A DNA stretch of 64,000 nucleotides, taken from the NCBI GenBank assembly GCA_001600635.1, contig BCKL01000006.1, positions 496,001-560,000 of the forward strand, given 5' to 3'. The notes beneath the pieces were generated by a model that was not told the origin of the DNA, did no database searches, and worked only from the letters and a program-made list of their open reading frames with translations. This document shows positions 43,995-55,341 of the stretch, in pieces. The translations under genes and the position numbers were made by a program. Numbering within the stretch: the stretch's first letter is position 1; every line of letters begins with the position of its first letter. The stretch comes from Leucosporidium creatinivorum. Lineage: Eukaryota; Basidiomycota; Microbotryomycetes; Leucosporidiales; Leucosporidiaceae.

Positions 43995-45825
43995 ATGGAT
44001 CAGACTACACAAACACCACTCGCACTTTCACTTCCCGCTCCTGCAGCACTCACTACAGCTCTCCCTCCATCGCCTACGACGACCCCCGCTTGGACAGACT
44101 CATTCCCTCCGATTCCCGACCGGCAAGCAGCTCAGCAGCAGCAGGAGGATGATACCTTCACTCCAGCCATGCTAGTCAGGCTTAGCTTGGCTCGCAGGGT
44201 CCTCATTGCTATTCAAGGTCAGCTCTTTCCCCAGCCCAGCCGAGACGACGCACTCACCAGGCGCTGACGATTCGCTCTCTTGTCCAAGTGCAGGCGGGAG
44301 GAGGAATAAGACGTTGATGCTCTCCATGGCAGTCACTTTAGCTCAGGTAGGTGTCCCAGCTCGCGCGAGAGGTGCAGAAGAGAAGCGGAGCTGACCCGAG
44401 TCGTGTGCGGCGGTGCCGAACAGCTCGTTGCTTGGGCTGTAGTTCTTGGGATCGCTGGCGACAGCCCTTGCGACAAGCCTCTTAAGCTGTACCTCATCCT
44501 CACCTGCGCTCGTCTCGGGCTCTCCCTTCCCTGTAAGTCCTCGCCGATGCCGCTCTCCAGCTTCCGCCAAGCTGACCGAGCTTCCAATCGCAGTCTCTTT
44601 CTACTCGGCCATCGTGCCTCCTCGACCGAATCGAAGAGATCCACCAGAACGTATCGCAGAACGAGAGTTGACTCGTCAGATTGGATCCGCCGAGGTGGAT
44701 CGCCAGATTCGAAGGTGCGCCGAGAGGGAGACCTCGGCCGGCGGAAGGATAGAGCTGACACGGTGCCCGTCTGATAGGGTCGGCGACCTCATCTCCGTCT
44801 TCTCCTTCATCGTCTTCCTCCTCGGCAACATCTGGGTCGCCACCAGCCACACGTGCCGCGCCTCAGCTCCCACCCTCTACAACTCGGCGCTCGCGGCGCT
44901 CGTCCTCTCGTGGCTCTGGACCTCGGAAGTCATCCTCATCGTCCTCGCTGTCATCCTCTTTCTCCCCTTCGTCCTCGTCGGCATGCGCTTCTTTGGAGTC
45001 GGCACGGCAAAGCACGAGATTGGACCGCTCGGTCAGGCCGAGATTGACAAGATCCCTCAGAAGATCTTTGTGTGAGTTGATCTGTCTCCTTCTCCACTCT
45101 GATGAGCTCGCTGACCGCTCGCATTCATTTACAGCGGCAGCATCTCCGACCCAAGCGTCGCCTCGGCTTCCGAAGACGGCGACTCGAGCAAAGGCGATTC
45201 CAGCAAAGGCGACTCCAACACCGCTCCCACAGCGACCGTCACTCCCGCTCCTCCCTCTACTACTCCCTCGACACCTCCCACGCGACAGTTCTGGCGACTG
45301 TGGCGTCTACCGGCCAAGCGTCGTTCGACTTCAGCGGAAGGAGGCAGCGGAGGAGGAGCTGGAGGAGCAGGCGAGTTCGTCCCCTTGCCCAAAGGAATGG
45401 AAGGTGTCCTCCTCCCCGCCTCTCAGGACGCTTGTTCCATCTGCCTCATGGGTGCGTCTCCTCCCCTTGATCCTTCTTCCTCTCGGCGCGACTGACCGAC
45501 TTCGCCGAGCAGAGTACGAACTCCCACCTCGTCTCAACGACGCTGCAGCCAACGAATGGGAGCCCGAACCCCTCAAGATGCTACCTTGCAAGCATGCGTT
45601 CCATTCGCCGTGCTTGGACTCGTGGTTGCTCGTGTCGGGGAGGGTGAGTTGCTCGCCTCCCTTTCCTCTTCGCCTCTCGCGAGCGGAGCGGTTTGCTGAC
45701 CTCGCTCTCAACCTCTCCAACCACAGTGCCCGCTTTGTCAAGCGCCCGTCATAGCCAAGAAGAAGGGTCGAGGAGGCGGAGGAGCAGTGGAAGGCTCGGC
45801 TGGCGATGGACCGGGTCAGGTCTGA
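43995..45825 (+). CDS. Membrane-anchored RING-H2 E3 ligase
   Basis: Likely a membrane ubiquitin ligase. The N-terminus is Pro/Thr-rich. Hydrophobic segments include MLSMAVTLAQ, EQLVAWAVVLGIAG, LISVFSFIVFLLGNIWVA, AALVLSWLWTSEVILIVLAV and ILFLPFVLVGMRFFG, so at least four helices are expected. The RING-H2 site is spread over three exons: CSICLMEYELPP, then MLPCKHAFHSPCLDSWLL, then CPLCQAPVIAKKKG. The metal ligands are C-x2-C, C-x-H-x2-H-x2-C and C-x2-C, a complete set. A repeated DSSKGDSSKGDS patch lies in the loop before the RING. The basic segment KKKGRGGGG follows it. The layout resembles other fungal membrane RING proteins, but no named ortholog is evident. Confidence 0.8.
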
Positions 45826-46513
45826 TGGGAAGCGGGAAAAGAGACGCTTGCTCGATGGTGGAGAGCCGAGTTGTGTATATCGCTTGAAGCTTGACGGGCC
45901 TTGTTGTAGACATTGTGCATCGAACGATTCGTTACCCGCCGCCCTCGGTCCGGAGGAGAGAGGAGGAAGGGCTCGGCGATGCAGATTCGGCGCGCCTATT
46001 GTCAGGAGACGTGGGCTCGGAGCTGGTCTGCAGGTGAGCCACACGGGGAGTATCTGCATCAGCGCTGTTAGGCCTGGTCGAGGTGGTGCATAGGCTACGT
46101 CGGCCGCCTTTCCTTTCCATTCCTGCTCGGCGCCGACGCTGCCCCTTCCTCCGCTGACTTGGGGTGCTCCCCCAGATCTCTCGACCTGCAGCCTACATCC
46201 TTACACTTCCCAACACCACCACTATAACACCACACTACGCCCAGACAGCTCCTCGTCCTCGCACCACTCTCGCCCCCTTTCTCGGCGAAGAGGTGACTCG
46301 GCTCGTCCCCTGCTCTCTGGCTGCTCGGCTGGGCGTTCTTTTGCAGAGCTAAGCTGGTGCTCCCCTGGTCCTCCGTGGTCCAAGCTCAGCTCAAGCTCGT
46401 CCGCTACAAAAGCGAGCGGCTCGGCCTTCACAGGTTTCCTTCCCATCGATCACTGCTCCTTCGCCCTCGCCTTCGCCTTCGCCCTTTCACCCTTCGCCAA
46501 CTCCTACCTCAAG
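45826..46513. promoter_or_regulatory. Intergenic region; duplicated upstream region of copy A
   Basis: From about 46105 onward this region is almost the same as about 61835-62237 upstream of copy B. It contains an intron-like 3' end (CTGAC then CCCCCAG, around 46152-46175), so a 5'UTR intron is likely. A TATA-like TACAAAAG (46405-46412) lies about 100 bp before the ATG. A 62-codon open frame at 46164 begins with GTG and is probably chance. Confidence 0.6.
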
Positions 46514-47562
46514 ATGCTCGCTCGCACCTTCACTCTCGCCATCGTCGCCGCCCTCTTCGCTACCGGTCTCGCCTGGTCGGGAGACGGAGAGGACATCAGG
46601 GTTGGTCTCTTTTCTCCGCTCACCTTCCTCCTCCGCCGCTGATCATCTCTTCTCGCGCTGTCCAACAGTTCGCCGAGATCAAGGCTATCAACGAGGACAA
46701 GTTCAAGAAGACCAAGTTCAACGTGAGTTCTCCCTCGTTTCCGATCGCTCAGGCCTCCGCCGACCTGACCTTTCCCCTCCCTTCGTTCCTTCAACAGGTC
46801 CACGACGCCACTGAGCACGACAAGAACTTCAACCAGGTCGAGGCCAAGGATCGCGATGTGCTCAAGGTCGTCGACTTCCGCAAGGACGAGGATGACTTTG
46901 GCGTGAGCTCTCTCTCGCATCTCGGCGCTCCCCTCTCTCGTCGTTTCTCGCGGGCTGACTCTTCTGCTCTCTTTTGACACACATACAGCGCTTCGATCGC
47001 TTCGGTGGAGGCAAGCACGACTTCTACCGCCGCGACGTACGTCCCATCTCCCCGTTCATGTCAGTCTCTCCCCTCCAGCTGACCTTGCTGTCCCTCGCCC
47101 TCCAGTTCGGAGACAACGACTACTACCGTGGAGACGGCGGAAAGTTCGGCCATGGTCGCAAGGGCAAGGTACGTCTCTCACTACTCTGTCACACTCCTTC
47201 CCTCTCCCACACTCCTTCCTCGCCCTCTCTTCTCGGCGCTGACCCGCTTCTTCCCTCTTCCCAGGGCGGCTACGGAGGAGGATACGGAGGTCGCAAGGGT
47301 GGTGACTTCAAGCACCGCAAGGGAGGTGACTTCAAGGTTCGTCTCGCTCGCTTTCATCCCTCCCTCCCTCAGCTCGCCGTCTTGCTCCTTCTCTCGTTCT
47401 CTTCGCTGACTCTGAAATCTCTGCCCACAGCACCGTCCTTTCAAGGGCGGCAAGGACCACGGCTTCAAGGTCAGCCATCCGTTTCCTCGCCCTTTCCCTC
47501 CTTCCCCCTCGCTGACCTTGACCTTCTCCTCTCCTACACAGGGCAAGCACGGCGACTACTAG
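46514..47562 (+). CDS. Small secreted Lys/Gly/His-rich protein, copy A
   Basis: A 162-residue protein in eight exons of 29, 18, 35, 16, 21, 24, 13 and 6 codons, all separated by phase-0 introns. The signal peptide (MLARTFTLAIVAALFATG) is followed by WSGDGEDIR. The mature part has FAEIKAINEDKFKKTKFN and VHDATEHDKNFNQVEAKDRD. The second half is a repeat-like run rich in Gly, Lys, Arg, His, Phe and Tyr: RFDRFGGGKHDFYRRD, FGDNDYYRGDGGKFGHGRKG, GGYGGGYGGRKGGDFKHRKG. There are no cysteines. No family is recognised. It may be a cell-wall or surface protein, or a secreted peptide precursor with dibasic sites, but nothing is proven. Copy B differs at one residue in the signal peptide. Confidence 0.8.
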
Positions 47563-48019
47563 ACTCGTCTACCCCGCAAGTCGCTCTCTCATTCTCTCCT
47601 CCACCTACATCTCGCTGACCCGCCTCCCTCTCTTCCACAGCTGCTCCCCCTCGCCCTCGGCTTGAGCCTCCTCCTCCCCATCTCCCCTGCTTAGCTTTTC
47701 TCCCCGAGTCTCTTTGTTCTTCCCCTTTCTTTGTACATAGCTTGGGAGTCTCACCCCCTTGTGCTTTCCCCCATCTTCTTCGTCCGTCTCTCCCCCTTCT
47801 CCCGCGAATCGGCTCGTGCTCTTCGCCGAGAGAGCCTCGCGCCGAGATTCTCGCCTGCTTGCGCCCTGCCCACTAGCCTGCACTTCGATTCGCCTCCTCG
47901 GCTCGGCTTTCACTTGTGTTCTTGCTTGCCATATCGAACTCTACGCTGCCTCACATCCGCACTCGCCTCGTCTGGTCCGCTGCTCTCGCTGCCTCGCCCG
48001 CCATCCCATCGCTCGCCTT

Positions 48020-48020
48020 N
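48020..48020. other. Ambiguous base
   Basis: A single n. The matching position in the copy B flank is c. Confidence 0.95.
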
Positions 48021-48260
48021 TGCATCTCGAGCAACCCCTCGCGCGAACCTCCTCTCATCACAACTCAGCTCGTCTTGCTACGCTACCAGTCTCTGGCGCA
48101 TCGCTGGCAACAGAATCTCTGGAGCGCTCGGCGCTGTAGTTCGACGGGGGAGTCGAGCTCGCTTCACTGTCGGGCTGAACGTAGCCTTCGCCTCTAGCAT
48201 GATCGAAGTCTGCTGAGCGAGCTGCAGTTCCAACATCGAACTCTATACACCTGCGAGTGA

Positions 48261-48462
48261 TTAGAACTGCGAACAGAACGAAAGCGAGGTCAGCGTCTCG
48301 TTCGCCGACCCTTCAGACGGCCAGGGAGCATCAACTCACGTAGAGACTGGCGCAGAAGACAATGTCCCTCCGAATCTTGAGCTGACATTGCTCCATCTTG
48401 GTGAAGAGATCGGCGTTGCCCACGATGCGAGCGGCGTCGCGGACTTCTCGGCACGTCTCGTC
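48261..48462 (-). pseudogene. Inverted fragment of the SKI2 3' end
   Basis: On the minus strand it carries the last 39 codons of SKI2's penultimate coding exon ([16 protein letters not shown] to IVFCASLY). A typical intron follows (GTGAGT donor, CTGACC branch box, CGCAG acceptor), and then the tiny exon TTCTAA at 48261-48266. It has no start and no helicase core, so it is a non-functional fragment. It lies 78 bp past the end of the cyclophilin-40 gene. Confidence 0.88.
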
Positions 48463-48540
48463 TAAGCAAGTGACGGCGCAGATGGCGAAACTATGTGCGA
48501 AACGATGTGTTGCAGTGTATGAATCTCCCTGGCGAACCCC

Positions 48541-50214
48541 CTACTGGAACATCTTGCTGTAAGCTGCACGAGTGGCCTTCTTCTTCGCCTCGGCGCGGGC
48601 CTTAGCGCTGTTCAGCCTGCGGAAAGGAAGAGAATGGTCAGCTCGAGCCTTCGACTGACTACAGCGTTGCTCAAGCTCACTCCTTGGTGATGGCACCATC
48701 TCCCGGCGCAAACTTGAGAGCCTGCTCCAAGTCCTTGATGGCATCGGCCTCCTCCTTGACGGCGAGCAGTCCCAGCGCCCTGCGGTACAGGCACTTGGCC
48801 TTCTCTCCATCCGCTAACTTGCGCTTCATCTGCTCCTTCTCTGCGTCTCCGTCGAGGTCGACTGCTCGCGAGGCCTGCTTGATGGCGAGACGGGCGTCGG
48901 TCGCGGTGATGGGAGTGGAGGTCTTGAGGGCGGTGAGGGCGGAGTTGAGGAGGAGGGAAAGCTTGAGGGCGGAGAGGGAGTCCTCGACCACGAGATCACG
49001 CTCGGCGAGGAAGGGGTGAACATCGAGGTCTGCACGAGGAGGAGAGCAAGATCAGCCTCGGTCGGGCAAAGGTTGAGAGGCGGAGGACTCGATGGCTTGA
49101 CTGAATGGTGGAGCGAGCTCAGAGAGGTAGCTTACACCTAATAGCCTTCTGGTACTTCTTCTGCGCAGTCTTGAAGTCGCCCTGCTTGAAGTACTCAGTT
49201 CCCTTGGTCTTGAGGTCGGTGGCGATCTTGAGGACGACCTTGGGGTCCTGGGTGTCGTGCTCATCGTCGGAGGGGTAGGACTCGTATCCATCGGCGGTGG
49301 GGTCCACCGGCTGGCCGTCAGCCTCGCCGTCCTTGAGCTCTCCGCAGTCGGCGATGAGGATGGTCTCCGAAGGCGAGTCGTTCTGGCAAGGCGAGTCCTC
49401 CATCAGGCGAACGGTCGAGCGACCGCTGACGACCTTTCCGTAGACGCAGTGCTTTCCGTCGAGGTGAGGGGTGGGGACGGTGGTGATGAAGAACTGGAGG
49501 GAGACGAGAAGGGTCAGCTCGGCGATGGGTATCAAGTCGGCGAGGGCGCGAGCGCACCTGACTGCCGTTGGTGTTGGGTCCAGCGTTGGCCATGGAGAGG
49601 AGGAACGGCTTCTCGTGCTTGAGGGTGAAGTTCTCGTCCTCGAACTTCTCGCCGTCTGCGAGGGGGGCAGATTGGAGAAACGGCGAACAGATAGTCAGCG
49701 GGAGCCGCGAGAGCGACCGAGAGAGCACAGAGACGTACAGATGGACTCTCCTCCAGTTCCGTTGCCGTTGGTGAAGTCTCCGCCTTGGCACATGAACCTG
49801 CAGCACCACATCTAGCGGTCAGCTCACTCTCGGTACTCGTCTGAGCCTCGGAGAACGCACCTCTTGATGATACGGTGGAACTTGCTACCCTTGTAGTGCA
49901 GCGGCTTGCCACTCTTGCCGACTCCCTTCTCTCCAGTGCAGAGCGCGCGGAAGTTCTCCGCCGTTCGAGGCGCGACGTCGGCGAAGAGCTCAAAGACGAT
50001 GCGACCAGCATGGTTGCCGTTGATGGCGCTGTGGTAGAGTGTAGAGCCGTCAGCGCAAGCTCGCTGAGGTGTAGTGGGGCAGGAGGATGACAGCTTACAT
50101 GTCGAAGAAGACGCGGGGGTTCTTGCTGGAAGCAGCAGCAGCCTGAGCAGCTACAGGAGCGAGAGGAGCATCGGCAGGGGCCTGGACGGCAGGGGGAAGA
50201 TCGCTAGCAGACAT
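48541..50214 (-). CDS. CPR6: Cyclophilin 40 (Cpr6/PPID) peptidyl-prolyl isomerase
   Basis: An Hsp90 co-chaperone with a cyclophilin domain and a TPR domain. The cyclophilin half has [47 protein letters not shown]-type substrate loop [13 protein letters not shown] and [13 protein letters not shown]. The TPR half has [46 protein letters not shown] and [15 protein letters not shown], and it ends [13 protein letters not shown], the usual family end. A hydrophilic N-terminal extension of about 30 residues ([18 protein letters not shown]) is unusual. Several introns follow. It is head to head with SKI2, 82 bp apart, and lies inside the inverted repeat. Confidence 0.93.
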
Positions 50215-50296
50215 TGTCGAGGTGCAGCGAGTGAGTTGGAAGAGGCCAACCCGTCTCCGAATTCCCGAACTTTGTCGCGCTCCTCTCACTTTCGTC
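50215..50296. promoter_or_regulatory. Very short shared promoter
   Basis: Only 82 bp separate the start codons of cyclophilin 40 (-) and SKI2 (+). Both 5'UTRs and core promoters must overlap here or lie inside the neighbouring genes. No TATA-like box was recognised. Confidence 0.5.
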
Positions 50297-53200
50297 ATGG
50301 CTTCAACAACACCGCTGAGCGCCGAGGAGCGGCAGCAGCTGCTCAAGGATCTAGGAGTAGGAGTGCCACCTTCACCAGCAGAGATCAAGCACGAGCTCGA
50401 ACAGGAATGGCTCCGGCCCAGCAAGGGAGGGAGGAAGGAGCTCGGCGAGCCTTACTGGACCATGTAAGTCTGAGCCGTACCGCTAAGCAGCTACAGGCTA
50501 ATGCACTCTAATCTGTACAGGCACTGGAATCGCCCTACCGACGTTCGCTCCTTGCTCCACATCGAACCGACCTTCCCTACTACCTCGCTCGAGTTTCGCT
50601 CCGCCGGACTCAACGGCGACATCACTGGTTACCGCGAGGTCACTCAAGCAGCAGCACCGCGCACTGCTCTCAACAGCACCAGCGTCGATCGCAAGCCTAG
50701 CAGCTACACGGGCAGCTTCGTGAGGGGCAAGAGCTCCTACTTCCCTTTCCGACCTGGAGGGCTCGCCGAGGAGCTCGGTCTCAGGGACGACGATGAAGGA
50801 TTGGAAGGGGCTGCTGAAGGGCTAGAGAAGGCGTTCGAGAAGGGCCGAGGTGAGCTACATTTCGGCGAGGGCTTGTTTATATCGAGCTAACCCCCGGCCC
50901 CTTCGCAGGCGGCATCCTCACCATCCCGCCAGGCTTCACGCGTGGTCTCGACTTTGGACCATTAGCCGACGACGTCGAGGGTGGTCTTCTCGACGAGGAG
51001 GAGGAAGTTGAAGTCACGCCGATCTACCGACCGATGCTCGACCTCTCCAACGAGAGCAAGACGACCGCCGTGATTGTGAGTGCTCGGAGGCGTCCTCGGT
51101 TCGTCTAATCGCTCACGAACTTCTTCTCCAGCACAACCGACCCGCACCTTCAGCGCCAAAAGTGCAGCTCGACTCAACAATCGAGGAGCTGCTCCCCGCC
51201 CGAGTTCGTCTCGTGCTCAGCTCGGTCTTCGCATTCCGCTAATCTTTCGCCACACAGCGACTCGCCAAGATGCCTGCTACCTCTACCACTCGTCGGCGAC
51301 CTGTCGTGGCCAAGCGCGATTGGGCTCACGTCGTCGACGTCAATCGCGAGATTGTCAACTTCCGCGAGCTCGTACCGGACATGGCTCGCGAGGCAAGCTG
51401 ACTGAGGGTACAGAGAGGAGCTACAGCTGACGTCTCTATCTGCTACAGTACCCCTTCGAGCTCGATACCTTCCAGAAAGAGGCCATCTATCACATGGAGG
51501 TCGGCGAGTCGGTCTTCGTGGCGGCGCACACCTCGGCTGGAAAGACGGTCGTCGCAGAGTACGCCATCGCACTCGCAGCCAAGCACATGACTCGCGCCAT
51601 CTACACTTCCCCCATCAAAGCCCTCTCCAACCAGAAATTCCGCGATTTCCAGCACACCTTCCCGCCGAACCAGGTCGGTATTCTCACGGGAGACGTGCAG
51701 ATCAACCCCGAGGCGAGCTGTTTGATCATGACGACCGAGATTCTGCGGAGTATGCTCTACAAGGTGCGCAGCTCGTTCTCTCATGCGCATCGAACGGTCC
51801 TAGTCTAACTCTTCGACTCGCCTCGCAGGGAGCCGATCTCATTCGCGACGTCGAGTGGGTCATCTTCGACGAGGTGCACTACGTCAACGACCTCGAGCGC
51901 GGAGTCGTATGGGAGGAGGTCATCATCATGCTTCCGGACCACGTCAACATCATCCTGCTCTCGGCGACCGTGCCGAATACCAAGGAGTTCGCCGATTGGG
52001 TCGGGTGAGGCCTTCCTCTCACTTCGTTTACTTGTCGCTTCCACTCACACTGCTCTCGTTCACAGTCGCACCAAGAAGAAGGACATCTACGTCATCTCCA
52101 CCCCGAAACGACCAGTCCCGCTCGAGCACTTCCTCTACTCGGGCAAGGAGCTGCACAAGATCGTCGATTCCAAGGGCCAGTTCCTCGGCGCAGGCTACAA
52201 GGATGCGACCGAGTCCGTCAAGCGCAAGCAGGAGAAGGAGCGCGAGGCGGCCGGCATTCTGCCTCCTGGCCGAGGAGGAGCAGCCGCTGGTCGAGGTGCA
52301 CCAGGGCGAGGCGGCGCTCAACGAGGCGGAGGTCAGAACCGTGGTGGAGGAAACGCGGCGAGGCAGGTGGCAGCGAGGGGAGCAGCAGCAGCAGCACGAG
52401 GCGGTCGCCCCGGACCCAACGCTCGCTCGATGCAGGCGAGGGACTCGACCCTGTGGATCCACCTCATCGGCCTACTCAAGAAGAAGGAGCTCTTGCCAGT
52501 CGTCGTCTTCACCTTCAGCAAGCGTCGATGCGAGGAGAACGCCGCTAGCATGCCCAACACAGATCTCTGCACCGCGGCCGAGAAGAGCGAGGTGCACATC
52601 GCGATCGAGCGGAGCTTGACGAGGCTGAAGGGTGAGTGGAGTTCTGTTTCTGCACTTTATAAGGAACTGAGCTGATCTTGCTCCGCTGCAGGATCCGACA
52701 AGCTTCTTCCTCAGATCACCAACATGAGGCACTTGCTCGGCCGAGGCATTGGAGTCCACCACGGCGGCCTGCTTCCCATCGTCAAAGAGGTGAGTGTCTT
52801 TCCTCAGTCTCTCGATCCAACGACCCTTTGCTGACCACCTCTGCTGTAGATCGTCGAGCTGCTCTTCGCCCGAGGACTCGTCAAGGTCCTCTTCGCAACC
52901 GAGACGTTCGCCATGGTCCGGATCGTCAGGCTATCGACCGCTCGAGGCCTTCCACTGACTTCGCCTATATCTACAGGGAGTCAACATGCCCGCCAAATGT
53001 GTCGTCTTCTCTGGTATCCGCAAGCACGACGGCCGAAGCTTCCGCGACCTCCTCCCCGGCGAGTAGTAAGCTGCGCCGAGCCTCACCTTTCGACGCTCGC
53101 AGCTCATCGCCTTTCTCGCAACAGTACTCAGATGTCGGGACGAGCAGGTCGTCGTGGGCTCGACAAGACGGGAACGGTCATCATCGTCGCTGATGGCGAG

Positions 53201-55315
53201 GTCCCGGAAGTGAGTCGTCTTTTCGCGCTGGATACAAGCTCGCGGCTGACCTTCTACTCGCACAGACGACGACTCTCACCCACATGCTCCTCGGCCAACC
53301 GACCAAGCTACAATCGCAGTTCCGCCTCACCTACTCGATGATCCTCAACTTGCTTCGCGTGGAGGCGCTTCGAGTCGAGGAGATGATCAAGCGCAGTTTC
53401 TCGGAGAATGCAGCACAGAGGCTACTTCCCGAGCACCAGAAGAAGGTCACCGAGGTGCGATCAGCTTCCATTCGCCGCTTCTCGAGCTTCGGCTGACCCT
53501 TCCCTCGGCGCTGCAGGGAGAGTCTGAACTCAAGGCGCTTCGCAAGCTCGAGCCGGGACCCAAAACCGAGCAGCTTAAGCGGTTCTACGACCTCTCGCAA
53601 CGCATCGTCGAACTCAACACGGCTGTCGTCGAAGGCGTCCTCAGTCATCCAGCGACGGCCAAGATCCTCTCGAGCGGCCGAGTCGTTGTTCTCTCCGATG
53701 GGGTGAGCCTTTCTGTCCCTCGCCGAAAATCTTCGAACTAACCCTTTCTCTCCTCCTAGCACTTCCGCGACAACGCTGCTATTCTGCTGAAGTCGGCGCC
53801 GCTGGCAGTCGACGCCTCGGGAGTCATCGACTCCACGAAACAGTTCTTCGTCCTCGCTTTTGTGCCGCCAGACATTCGTGCAGCCAAGAACGGTGCGTAG
53901 TACTGATCTCCTCTCTTCTGAGGCGCTTGACTGAGGCAACTTCCGCAGACGTCGCCACCGATGCTGTCCCGCCGAGATGGCCTCCTCATCCCGCTACTTC
54001 CACCGCCGAGACTCTCACCTACGAGCTCGCGATCGTCCCCATCACCAGCATCTCGCTCGTCACTTCTACCAGCATCAAGGTCGGTTCGGCCGCTCCCCCG
54101 CGTTTCTCGATCTCGCTCATCCGCCCTCTCTCTGCAGGTCGACGCCGAGGGCATCGCAGAGCGTCATCGTCGTTCCTTCATGGAGAACGCGCTGGCCGAG
54201 TATGTCAACCTCTCCGCCTCCGGCTTGCAGCTGCAGGAGGCCGATTGGAGCAAGGTTCGCGGCCTCGAGTTCCGCGAGGCGATGGGCGAGCGAGACGAGC
54301 TGGTCGGCCAGCTGGCCTTCATCGAGGTTGACGTCGAAGAGGATGGCTTCTCAGAGTTGGTGAGTCACCTCAGATCTCTTTCTGCCTCGAACGCACGCTA
54401 ACCCTTCCTCCTTCGCAGTACCAAACTCTTCACGGCGAGCGCGTGCTGCAGGACAAGATCGCAGGGTGAGCTCATCTTGCATCGTAGTTGAACCTCGGTC
54501 TGATCGCCCCTCTCACAGCCTGAGGATGGCCCTGAGCGAGCAAAACCTCGAGCTCCTCCCCGACTACGAGCAGCGCATTGAGGTGCTCAAGGATCTCAAG
54601 TTCATCAGCGACGACCAGACCGTCCTCCTCAAGGGTCGCGTGGCTTGCGAGGTATGTTTATTTGCTGCCCATTCGCTTCTTACCGCTTACGTCTCGCTCC
54701 GCCAGATCAACTCGGCCAACGAGCTTGTCCTCACCGAGCTCATCTTGGAGAACACCTTTGCCGCCTACGAGCCCGAGGAGGTCGTCGCTTTGCTCTCCTG
54801 CTTCATTTTCCAGGAGAAGACAGATGTCGAGCCTCTGTTGACGTCCAAGCTCGAGGAGGTACGCTCGCTGTTCGGTTTTGCTCCCTCTCGCTTTGCTGAC
54901 TTGTTGCTCGGATGCAGGGCAAGGCCACCATCTTGGACATCGCCGAGCGTGTGCGCGCTGTCCAGACCAGGCATCGCGCCGACTTTGCCGACGAAGGCTT
55001 CAACAACGACCTCAAGTTTGGCCTCGTCGAGGTCGTCTACGAGTGGGCGAAGGGAATGGTGAGGCGTCTGCTGGTCTTCATCCTGGGCCAACACTGACTT
55101 CGCTTCTCCCGCAGGCTTTCAGTCAGATCACCGCTCTCACCGACGTCCAGGAGGGCACCATTGTTCGCGCCATCACTCGCCTCGACGAGACGTGCCGAGA
55201 AGTCCGCGACGCCGCTCGCATCGTGGGCAACGCCGATCTCTTCACCAAGATGGAGCAATGTCAGCTCAAGATTCGGAGGGACATTGTCTTCTGCGCCAGT
55301 CTCTACGTGAGTTGA
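50297..55315 (+). CDS. SKI2: Ski complex RNA helicase SKI2
   Basis: The DExH helicase of the Ski complex, which feeds mRNA to the cytoplasmic exosome. The N-terminal part (LPPGF-type [34 protein letters not shown]) joins to the helicase core. That core has [29 protein letters not shown] (Walker A), [22 protein letters not shown] and LLSATVPN, followed by [22 protein letters not shown] and [15 protein letters not shown]. An arch insertion (52255-52440) is rich in RGG/GRG. About 20 exons give roughly 1,290 residues. The visible end is DIVFCASLY followed by GTGAGT; an in-frame TGA at 55313-55315 would give YVS. The inverted copy shows that splicing probably goes to a tiny exon, TTCTAA (F-stop), now hidden in the gap. 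Confidence 0.93.
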
Positions 55316-55341
55316 TGCTCCCTGGCCGTCTGAAGGGTCGG

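Larger units (their letters stand above)
46105..48090 (+). repeat. Direct duplication unit, copy A
   Basis: About 2 kb including promoter, eight exons, introns and 3' flank matches 61835-63802 in the same direction with very few differences. The flanks before and after differ. Its right end (about 48089) is TTGCTACGCTAC. The 3' part is also the left arm of the inverted repeat with the region around 55184-57045. Confidence 0.9.
46790..48462 (+). repeat. Left arm of inverted repeat
   Basis: This arm runs from exon 3 of copy A through its 3' flank into an inverted SKI2 fragment. It matches the right arm (55184-57045) in reverse. The 158 bases 48305-48462 are identical to the reverse complement of 55184-55341. 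Identity stops abruptly at 48462. The other end fades where copy C is truncated, near 57045. The right arm is interrupted by a run of N. Confidence 0.88.
47563..48540. other. 3' flank of copy A and junction region
   Basis: The 3'UTR with an intron-like segment, then a C/T-rich flank shared with copies B and C up to about 48089. The stretch 48090-48260 has no match elsewhere in the window. It is followed by the inverted SKI2 fragment. One ambiguous base sits at 48020. Confidence 0.6.

Noticed and set aside
46164-46352. 62-codon open frame repeated exactly at 61888-62076
   Set aside because: It begins with GTG, not ATG, and lies in a region that is nearly identical at DNA level anyway. Its start coincides with a likely intron end.
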